Assembly: GCA_019100305.1 (NCBI GenBank)
Contig: JAHRHW010000279.1
Location: forward strand, 1 to 6,120
DNA from: Candidatus Thiodiazotropha taylori
GTDB taxonomy: Bacteria > Pseudomonadota > Gammaproteobacteria > Chromatiales > Chromatiaceae
DNA length: 6,120 nucleotides
Reading direction: 5' to 3'
Positions within the stretch are counted from its first letter, which is position 1, and every line of letters begins with the position of its first letter. The notes beneath the pieces were generated by a model. The model was not told the origin of the DNA and made no database searches. It was given only the letters and a program-made list of their open reading frames with translations. Of the stretch, positions 1 through 5,746 are shown in pieces. Position numbers and translations under genes: made by a program.

Positions 1-1494
1 ATGCGCAATCTCTCCAACAAGGTACTGACCCATCTGCACGATCTGTCGTTGCGTTTTCATCTGGAACGTCAGACTGGCGCAATCAGTCGGGATTTGGAGC
101 GGGGCACCCGTTCCGTCAGCACCATTCTGAACTATATGGTTTTCAGCATTCTACCGATGGTGGTGGAGTTCTCCCTGGTGGCGGCGGTGCTGCTGACCCA
201 ATATGACATCAAATTTGCTCTGGTGACCTTCGGTACGGTGATCGTCTATGTGGGATTCACCCTGGCAATAACCGAGTGGCGTATGGAGTATCGCCACATC
301 ATGAATCGTCTCGATTCGGAGGCCAACAGTCAGGCCTTCGACAGTCTGATCAATTACGAGACGGTAAAGTATTTCGGCAACGAGAAACTCGAACTGCGCC
401 GCTTCGACAATACCCTGGCGGATTGGGAAGATAATGCGGTAAAGAGCCAGACTTCCATGTCGCTGCTCAATTTCGGCCAGGGGGGAATCATTGCAGTGGG
501 TGTGGCGATCATTATGATCTATGCCGCCGACGGGGTGGTCGAAGGCACGATGTCGATCGGTGACCTGGTGCTGGTGAACACCTTCATGTTGCAGCTGTTC
601 ATACCGCTCAATTTTCTCGGCATCGTCTATCGGCAGATCAAATACTCGCTGGCGGACATGGATCTGATCTTCAAACTGCTGGAGCAACAGCCGGAGATCA
701 CCGATGCGGATGATGCGGAACAGTTGAAGTTGCAGGGTGGGGAAGTGCGATTTGATCAGGTCCATTTTGCCTATCAGCCGGAGCGGCAGATTCTGCACGA
801 TGTGGATTTTACCCTCAAGGCGGGTGAGAAGCTGGCGGTGGTCGGCCACAGCGGCGCCGGCAAATCGACCCTCTCCCGCCTGCTGTTCCGCTTCTACGAT
901 GTCACCGCTGGGGTGATTCGGGTGGATGGGCAGGATATCCGTCAGCTGACAAGGGAGTCGTTGCGTGCGGCCATCGGCATCGTTCCCCAGGATACCGTGC
1001 TGTTCAACGAGAGTATTCTCTATAACCTGGCCTATGGTAATCCCAACGCCTCTCAACAGGAGATCGAAGAGGCGGCCCGTATCGCGCATATTGCGGAATT
1101 CATCGATCAGTTGCCTGATGGTTACCAAACGGTGGTGGGTGAGCGGGGGCTGAAACTCTCCGGCGGTGAGAAACAGCGGGTTGCGATTGCCAGAGCGATG
1201 CTGAAGCGACCGCAGATCCTGATCTTCGATGAGGCGACCTCCTCACTGGATACCAAGACAGAGCAGTCGATACAGGAGACGCTGAGGGAGGTGGCGAGAA
1301 ATCACACCACACTGGTGATTGCTCATCGTCTCTCCACGGTGGTCGACGCGGATCGTATTCTGGTGATGGATCGGGGACGGATTGTGGAGCAGGGGACCCA
1401 TCCCCAGCTTCTGCAGCAACAGGGGCGCTATCACCAGATGTGGCAACTGCAGCAGAAACAGCAGCAGCTTGGGACCGATCAGGAGGGGCAATGA
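1..1494 (+). CDS. Atm1/HMT1-family ABC exporter (half-transporter, fused membrane and ATPase domains), 5' partial
   Basis: Inner-membrane ABC exporter of the Atm1 type, a family that exports glutathione-linked metal or sulfur compounds; the substrate here is unknown. The visible 497 residues hold four hydrophobic segments (about 42-66, 70-91, 156-178 and 184-208), and the family hallmarks SLRFHLERQTG (16-26) and NYETVKYFGNE (118-128). The ATPase domain follows: Walker A GHSGAGKST (282-290), Q-loop Gln330, signature LSGGEKQR (386-393), Walker B ending in Asp410-Glu411, D-loop SSLD (414-417) and switch His442. All catalytic residues are intact. Family members are near 600 residues with six membrane helices, so the first two helices and about 100 residues should lie upstream; the ATG at base 1 is probably an internal methionine. 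The glutamine-rich tail ends in a stop that overlaps the cca start. The assignment to the Atm1 family is firm; the transported substrate is not. Confidence 0.93.
   Translation: MRNLSNKVLTHLHDLSLRFHLERQTGAISRDLERGTRSVSTILNYMVFSILPMVVEFSLVAAVLLTQYDIKFALVTFGTVIVYVGFTLAITEWRMEYRHIMNRLDSEANSQAFDSLINYETVKYFGNEKLELRRFDNTLADWEDNAVKSQTSMSLLNFGQGGIIAVGVAIIMIYAADGVVEGTMSIGDLVLVNTFMLQLFIPLNFLGIVYRQIKYSLADMDLIFKLLEQQPEITDADDAEQLKLQGGEVRFDQVHFAYQPERQILHDVDFTLKAGEKLAVVGHSGAGKSTLSRLLFRFYDVTAGVIRVDGQDIRQLTRESLRAAIGIVPQDTVLFNESILYNLAYGNPNASQQEIEEAARIAHIAEFIDQLPDGYQTVVGERGLKLSGGEKQRVAIARAMLKRPQILIFDEATSSLDTKTEQSIQETLREVARNHTTLVIAHRLSTVVDADRILVMDRGRIVEQGTHPQLLQQQGRYHQMWQLQQKQQQLGTDQEGQ
1481..1486 (+). promoter_or_regulatory. 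Shine-Dalgarno sequence of cca
   Basis: A perfect AGGAGG lies 4 nt before the ATG at 1491, inside the last codons of the exporter gene. It decides the cca start: the longer reading frame beginning at 1440 adds 17 residues with no counterpart in E. coli Cca, whereas the 1491 start gives the canonical MKVYLVGGAVRD N-terminus. Confidence 0.8.
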
Positions 1495-2639
1495 AAGTCT
1501 ATCTGGTCGGTGGTGCGGTACGGGATCAGTTGCTGGAGCTGCCTTATCACGAGCGGGATTGGGTGGTGGTCGGGGCCACACCGGAAGAGATGCTGGCCCA
1601 GGGTTACCGTCGCGCTGATCGTGATTTTCCGGTGTTTCTCCATCCCCAGAGTGGTGAAGAGTATGCCCTGGCCCGGACCGAAGTGAAGACAGCACCCGGC
1701 TACAAGGGTTTTAAGCTCAGCTACAGCCCCGAAGTGAGCCTGGAACAGGATCTGCTGCGTCGCGATCTGACCATCAATGCCTTGGCGATGGACGAATCGG
1801 GCTGTGTGATCGATGTCTGTGAGGGACAGAAGGATCTGCGGGAGGGTTTGTTACGTCATATCACGCCGGCTTTCAGCGAGGATCCTCTGCGTCTACTGCG
1901 TATCGCCCGGTTTGCAGCTAAGCTGGGATGCTGGGGATTCCGGGTGGCCCATGGCACCCATGCATTGATGAAGAAGATGGCGACGACTGTCGAGTTGCAG
2001 ACCCTCTCCGCTGAGCGTTTCCTGAAAGAGATGAGTCGTGCCATGGGAGAGCCCCAGCCCTGGCGCTTTTTTGAGGTATTACAGCGCTGCGGTGCGCTGC
2101 ACAAGCTGTTACCGGCAGTGGCTGAAATCATGGGCAGCGAATCCGCAGGGCATGGCACTCAGAGAGCAGGAGGCATGGTGTCGGCGTTGAAGCGAATTGT
2201 CCCTGTCAGCGATGATCCACAGATTCGTGCTGCGGTGGCACTGTTTTACAGCGCACAGAATCAGCGTGATCTGGCCGCCTGGCTGGATGAAATCCGTCTC
2301 GACAAGCGTACTGGAGAGTTGATCAGTGATCTTTTGCAGTTATCTTCTGTCCAAACGGATGAGGCAAGTGGTGATCGCCTGTTCGATCTGGTTACCCGGC
2401 TCAAACCCAGACAGCAACCAGAAAGATTTGAAGGGCTGTTACTGGCGGCTGAGGCAATCTGGCCAGAGCGCATAGATTGGTTGAAGCCTGACCTGACAGC
2501 TGCCCGAGAGGCACTGTTGGCTCCCCTACCGGAGCAGCTGGCCGCTTCCGGGCTGCAAGGCAAAGCCTTGGGAGATGCGATCCGCAGCTGGCGGCTCGAC
2601 TATCTGCAACAACTCAAGCTGCCCCGGAACGACTCATAA
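1491..2639 (+). CDS. cca: CCA-adding enzyme (tRNA nucleotidyltransferase) with degenerate HD domain
   Basis: Adds or repairs the 3'-terminal CCA of tRNAs using CTP and ATP, in the cytoplasm. It has 382 residues against 412 in E. coli Cca. Class II nucleotidyltransferase motifs are clear: GGAVRD (7-12), the metal-binding pair position as Glu21-Arg-Asp23 (E. coli has Asp21 and Asp23), RRDLTINALA (90-99), and the nucleotide-recognition neck EDPLRLLRIARFAA (130-143). The C-terminal region is colinear with the E. coli HD phosphohydrolase domain, but the His-Asp pair is replaced by Phe252-Tyr253, and the glycine/histidine-rich loop that follows in E. coli appears deleted. The phosphatase and phosphodiesterase activities known for E. 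coli Cca are therefore probably absent, while nucleotidyl transfer should remain. The start overlaps the exporter stop (ATGA, 1491-1494), implying coupled translation. The function is certain; loss of HD activity is inferred from alignment from memory. Confidence 0.95.
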   Translation: MKVYLVGGAVRDQLLELPYHERDWVVVGATPEEMLAQGYRRADRDFPVFLHPQSGEEYALARTEVKTAPGYKGFKLSYSPEVSLEQDLLRRDLTINALAMDESGCVIDVCEGQKDLREGLLRHITPAFSEDPLRLLRIARFAAKLGCWGFRVAHGTHALMKKMATTVELQTLSAERFLKEMSRAMGEPQPWRFFEVLQRCGALHKLLPAVAEIMGSESAGHGTQRAGGMVSALKRIVPVSDDPQIRAAVALFYSAQNQRDLAAWLDEIRLDKRTGELISDLLQLSSVQTDEASGDRLFDLVTRLKPRQQPERFEGLLLAAEAIWPERIDWLKPDLTAAREALLAPLPEQLAASGLQGKALGDAIRSWRLDYLQQLKLPRNDS

Positions 2640-2697
2640 ATCGACCGTCTAGCGACAGATGGGGTAGTCTGGCGCTGTTAACAGGCGCTAAATTTAA

Positions 2698-2722
2698 CGG
2701 GTAACTGACCCGCTTTTCGGGT
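2698..2722 (+). promoter_or_regulatory. Three-segment alternative hairpin upstream of the sensor kinase gene
   Basis: The segments CGGGT (2698-2702), ACCCG (2708-2712) and CGGGT (2718-2722) are separated by 5-nt loops, so each begins exactly 10 nt after the last. The middle arm can pair with either flanking arm, giving two mutually exclusive 5-bp stems. No T-run follows, so this is not a standard terminator for cca. It lies 18 nt before the kinase start codon and could affect translation, or be a 10-bp-phased protein site on DNA. Both roles are inference; short stems like these can arise by chance. Confidence 0.35.
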
Positions 2723-2740
2723 TCGTGTTAGAGTCGCAAT

Positions 2741-4396
2741 ATGCAAGCGGAACAGAAAACAACCTCCAACGAGCGACTGCCCGGTCCCGGCGCGGTTTCC
2801 GGTTCGCTGCACCGGTGGTTGACCTGGCTGGAGAGCTTCATCGATCGCAAGCACTGGCCGAGTCTGCGCATTCTGTTTACCGGGAACCTGCTGCTGCCGA
2901 TCCTGTTTCTGGGCTTGAGTCTGACCGTTTCCCTGGGGGCGGTACTGTTTCTGATCGGAGAGACCGGAGGACGCTCTTCGGTTCAGGTGGTACTGCTGCT
3001 TGGCGTCGCCTTTGCCCTGTTTTCCCTGGTGCTGGTACTGATCCGCCTGCGCAGTCAGCTGTTGCGTCCACTCTCTTCACTGGAGCAGACCGTCAACCAG
3101 GTTTGCCAGGGTGAACCGGTCTCCAGCAAAAAGCCCTTTGAGCCGAGTGGTGTGTTAAGCGGCATGGCGCGGGATATCGACAGTCTCAGCGAGGAGCTGA
3201 CCGATATCTATGAGGATATGGAGGTCCGGGTGGCCAGGCAGACCCTGCGTCTGGCGCAGAAAACCACCAACCTGCAGGTGCTCTATGATGTGGCGGCTGG
3301 CATCAATCAGTCGGAGAATCTGGATGAGCTGTTGCTGGAGTATATGGGGGTGTTCAAACGCATGGTGAACGCTCGCTCCGCTACGGTCCATCTGGTATTG
3401 CCGGATGACAAGGTGCGGCAGGTGGGATGCATCGACCTGGATGGCCGGCTCTACAACGAGCAGCAACTGTTGCCAATCAAACTCTGTCAGTGCGGTATCA
3501 CGCTCTCTCCCGGCGACATTCTCTGTAATCAGAATCCCAGGCTCTGTACACATCGAAACGGACGCCGGATGTTCAGCGCGGATGAAGTTGAGCGGGTCTC
3601 TGTGCCAATGTGGTATCACGGCGATGTGCTGGGTTTTTATCATCTCTATGTGGACAGGCCGGGCATCTATGATGGACGAGAGGATGTGCTGGATATTCTC
3701 AACACCATCGGCAGTCATCTGGGTATGGCGGTAGCCAAGCAGCGATCCGATTCGGAAGCGCGCCGACTGTCGATCGTTGAAGAGCGAACCTCCCTGGCCC
3801 ATGAACTGCATGATTCACTGGCGCAGACTCTGGCCAGTCTGCGTTTCCAGGTACGTATGCTGGAAGAGACACTGCAGAACGAGTCGGTGTCGGTGACAGC
3901 TGAACAGGAGGCCAAACGTATCCATAACGGTCTCGATGAGGCGCATGATGAGCTGCGCGAGCTAATCAACAGTTTTCGCGCGCCGATGGATCAGCGTGGT
4001 CTGATACCCGCCCTGGGAAAATTGGTGGAGCGTTTCAATCAGGAGACTTCGATCCACGCGTTTTTTCAGCCGGACTGCCTGAAGACCGATCTGGATACCA
4101 CACAGGAGATGCAGGCATTGCGGATTGTCCAGGAATCTTTGGCCAATATCCGTAAGCATGCCAATGCCCATACCGTTCGAGTGCTGTTACGATGTCGAAG
4201 TCCAGGGCAGTATCTAATCCTGGTTGAGGATGACGGCGTCGGCTTCGAGGGTGCGGCGCCGAAGGGTAATCCGGGTGAGCACATTGGTCTGTCGATCATG
4301 GAAGAGCGTGCTCGACGGGTGGATGGTGAGTTATCGATTGAGAGCGAGCCGGGTGAGGGTACCCGGGTCGAACTGGTGATACGTAGTGCCAAATGA
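2741..4396 (+). CDS. NarX-type membrane sensor histidine kinase (HAMP, GAF-like, HisKA_3, HATPase)
   Basis: Sensor kinase of 551 residues, presumably the partner of the regulator at 4525. Order: cytoplasmic N-terminus (1-44), membrane helices at about 45-72 and 81-103 joined by only some 8 polar residues, HAMP-like linker (about 104-155), coiled-coil signalling helix (about 150-180), GAF-like module (about 180-337), dimerisation/phosphoacceptor helix with ELHDSLAQ (phospho-His should be His357, by analogy with NarX His399), and an ATPase domain with N-box Asn469 and KHAN, G-boxes DDGVGF (497-502), GLSIMEERA (516-524) and GEGTRV (538-543). The transmitter resembles E. coli NarX closely. Unlike NarX there is no periplasmic domain of about 100 residues, so the nitrate-binding P-box is missing. 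The GAF-like module carries Cys230, 249, 251, 262 and 269. The ATG at 2741 has only a weak ribosome site. Kinase identity is secure; the signal is unknown. Confidence 0.93.
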   Translation: MQAEQKTTSNERLPGPGAVSGSLHRWLTWLESFIDRKHWPSLRILFTGNLLLPILFLGLSLTVSLGAVLFLIGETGGRSSVQVVLLLGVAFALFSLVLVLIRLRSQLLRPLSSLEQTVNQVCQGEPVSSKKPFEPSGVLSGMARDIDSLSEELTDIYEDMEVRVARQTLRLAQKTTNLQVLYDVAAGINQSENLDELLLEYMGVFKRMVNARSATVHLVLPDDKVRQVGCIDLDGRLYNEQQLLPIKLCQCGITLSPGDILCNQNPRLCTHRNGRRMFSADEVERVSVPMWYHGDVLGFYHLYVDRPGIYDGREDVLDILNTIGSHLGMAVAKQRSDSEARRLSIVEERTSLAHELHDSLAQTLASLRFQVRMLEETLQNESVSVTAEQEAKRIHNGLDEAHDELRELINSFRAPMDQRGLIPALGKLVERFNQETSIHAFFQPDCLKTDLDTTQEMQALRIVQESLANIRKHANAHTVRVLLRCRSPGQYLILVEDDGVGFEGAAPKGNPGEHIGLSIMEERARRVDGELSIESEPGEGTRVELVIRSAK

Positions 4397-4512
4397 TACA
4401 GCCACCCTCTACCAGATGATATTGCCGGATTCAGTTGGTCCGTCAGCGTTCAGAGCTAAGCGCGTCTCGCCGCGAATGGCAGTAGTCCTTGGCAAGAGAT
4501 GTACGAGTCCAC

Positions 4513-4520
4513 AGAGGTGA
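4513..4520 (+). promoter_or_regulatory. Shine-Dalgarno sequence of the NarL-type regulator
   Basis: AGAGGTGA lies 4 nt before the ATG at 4525 (the GAGG core is 7 nt away). It fixes the start at 4525: the in-frame TTG at 4489 would add 12 residues (including these bases) ahead of the usual MRVLVIDDH beginning of receiver domains. Confidence 0.7.
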
Positions 4521-4524
4521 AAAA

Positions 4525-5169
4525 ATGCGGGTACTGGTAATAGATGACCATGCTCTGTTTCGAATTGGTCTGCAGGAACTGCTGGAACGTCGTGGTATTG
4601 ATGTGGTCGCCATAGGCGACTGTCTGAAAGGCATAGAGACGGTGGCCCATGAGCGACCGGATGTGGTGTTGTTGGATATGCGGATGCCGGATATGACCGG
4701 TACAGAGGTATTGAGTGTGCTGCGCAAACACTATCCACAGATGCCAATCAGCATGCTGACCACCAGCCGTGAGGAGACGGATGTCATCGAAGCTCTGCAG
4801 AATGGTGCGCAGGGCTATTTGTTGAAAGATATGGAGCCTGACGAGTTGATCGATGCCCTGCAGCAGATCACCAAAGGTCAGACTGTGGTCGCCAATGAGT
4901 TGACCGGAATTCTGGCCAAAGCGGTACAGGGAGAGCAGCCCAGCAGCAGTGCACCTACCTCTTCACTGGATGATCTGACTCCCCGGGAGCGGGAGATTCT
5001 ATGTCATCTGGCAGATGGTCAAAGCAACAAAGTAATTGCGCGAAACCTGGGAATCTCCGACGGTACCGTGAAGCTTCATGTTAAAGCGATCCTTAGAAAA
5101 CTTGAGGTCCACTCACGGGTTGAAGCCGCAGTGATTGCTGTAGAACAAAACCTCTGTTCAAGAGGATAG
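4525..5169 (+). CDS. narL: NarL-type two-component response regulator
   Basis: DNA-binding response regulator of 214 residues (E. coli NarL has 216). The receiver domain (1-about 120) has the acidic pair Asp7-Asp8, phosphoacceptor Asp51 in LLDMRMPDMTG, switch Thr79 and Lys101 in GYLLKDMEPDEL, which is nearly identical to NarL. A linker rich in Ser, Pro and Gln (135-148) leads to a LuxR/NarL helix-turn-helix (about 149-210): LTPREREIL, NKVIARNLGIS, TVKLHVKAIL and SRVEAAV. The recognition helix has Lys183-Leu184 and Lys187 where NarL has Lys188, Val189 and Lys192, so the DNA target may resemble the NarL heptamer. It follows the kinase gene by 128 nt on the same strand and precedes the rhodanese by 10 nt. 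It is very likely phosphorylated by the upstream kinase. Membership of the NarL subfamily is clear; regulation by nitrate is not shown, because the partner kinase lacks the nitrate sensor. Confidence 0.92.
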   Translation: MRVLVIDDHALFRIGLQELLERRGIDVVAIGDCLKGIETVAHERPDVVLLDMRMPDMTGTEVLSVLRKHYPQMPISMLTTSREETDVIEALQNGAQGYLLKDMEPDELIDALQQITKGQTVVANELTGILAKAVQGEQPSSSAPTSSLDDLTPREREILCHLADGQSNKVIARNLGISDGTVKLHVKAILRKLEVHSRVEAAVIAVEQNLCSRG

Positions 5170-5179
5170 GCTTTTTATA

Positions 5180-5650
5180 ATGAAAAATTTTTTAAACCTG
5201 ATCAGCGAATGTCTGGGGGATGTGCAGGAGATCATGCCCTGGGATCTGGAAGAGCGCCTGGAGGCAAATCCCAAGTTACTTGTCGTGGATGTCAGAGAGC
5301 CCTATGAGTATGATGCGATGCATATTGAGGACTCGATTCTTGCACCTCGAGGAATACTTGAATCGGCCTGTGAGTGGGACTATGAAGAGACCATTCCCGA
5401 ACTGGTCAAGGCACGTCAGCGGGAGGTGGTTGTGGTGTGCCGCTCCGGCTATCGCAGTGTGCTGGCCGCCTTCTCCATGAAGATGCTCGGTTTTGAAAAT
5501 GTGGTCTCACTGAAGACCGGTCTGCGTGGCTGGAACGACTTTGAGCAACCGCTGGTGAACGCCGAGGGTGAGGCGGTGGATATCGACGATGCGGATGACT
5601 ACTTCACCCCCAATCTGCGGGAAGATCAGCTGAGTCCCAAACCAGCCTGA
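5180..5650 (+). CDS. Single-domain rhodanese-like sulfurtransferase
   Basis: Cytoplasmic rhodanese of 156 residues without signal peptide or membrane segment. It shows the domain features LLVVDVREPYEYDAMHI (33-49, with Asp37 and Arg39), the segment APRGILE (55-61), the active-site loop CRSGYRS with the persulfide-carrying Cys87 (87-93), and the terminal GLRGW (114-118). An acidic tail (128-156) follows the domain. An intact cysteine loop predicts sulfane-sulfur transfer; the acceptor is unknown. The start at 5180 is only 10 nt after the regulator stop and has a poor ribosome site (AGAGGA, 13 nt away). An in-frame ATG at 5234 has AGGAG 3 nt upstream and is a weaker alternative that would drop 18 residues. 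The position implies co-transcription with the two-component genes, which suggests a role in the same response, for example sulfur metabolism under anaerobic respiration (inference). Confidence 0.9.
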   Translation: MKNFLNLISECLGDVQEIMPWDLEERLEANPKLLVVDVREPYEYDAMHIEDSILAPRGILESACEWDYEETIPELVKARQREVVVVCRSGYRSVLAAFSMKMLGFENVVSLKTGLRGWNDFEQPLVNAEGEAVDIDDADDYFTPNLREDQLSPKPA

Positions 5651-5660
5651 TCTGCCTACT

Positions 5661-5746
5661 AACCGCGAATGAACGCTAATCACCGCAAATTCACTCAAAT
5701 GTGAATCTTTGCGGATATTAGCGGTGATTAGCGTCTATTTGCGGCT
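5661..5746. repeat. Inverted array of 10-nt modules between convergent genes
   Basis: The whole gap between the rhodanese and the methyltransferase is built from eight modules in exact 10-nt phase. Four on the right (5707-5746) fit or nearly fit ATTWGCGKNN, and four on the left (5661-5700) are the same module inverted. The arms at 5663-5686 and 5721-5744 are complementary at 21 of 24 positions, with a perfect 14-bp core (5673-5686 with 5721-5734). A second hairpin is possible inside (CCGCAAATTCAC at 5683-5694 with 5701-5714, allowing a 2-nt bulge, 6-nt loop). There is no flanking T-run on either strand, so it is not a textbook terminator, though a stable stem between convergent genes could still protect or end both transcripts. 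It resembles dispersed intergenic repeats, which cannot be confirmed from one copy. Confidence 0.8.

Noticed and set aside
151..1128. Long open frame of 325 codons on the minus strand within the exporter gene
   Set aside because: It lies antisense to a gene with intact family motifs, its product shows no recognisable domain, and it is rich in His, Gln and Arg as expected of a codon shadow.
1440..1490. In-frame upstream start for cca
   Set aside because: It would add 17 alanine-rich residues not seen in E. coli Cca; the 1491 ATG has a perfect AGGAGG and the ATGA overlap.
2660..2703. Two sequences similar to the NarL heptamer (2660-2666 and 2697-2703) upstream of the kinase
   Set aside because: Each matches the degenerate heptamer at only 6 of 7 positions, a level expected by chance in about 100 bases, and they are not in the 7-2-7 inverted layout.
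2708..2722. Intrinsic terminator of cca
   Set aside because: The stem is only 5 bp (plus one G-U pair) and is not followed by a T-run; the T bases are in the loop.
4489..4524. TTG start for the regulator, 12 codons upstream
   Set aside because: The extension reads through the Shine-Dalgarno sequence, and the receiver domain normally begins at the 4525 methionine.
5176..5181. Perfect TATAAT overlapping the rhodanese start codon
   Set aside because: No good -35 element lies 16-18 nt upstream, and a transcript from it would begin inside the rhodanese gene.
5663..5744. CRISPR or transposon end
   Set aside because: Modules are 10 nt without spacers, and there is no transposase, target duplication or cas gene in view.
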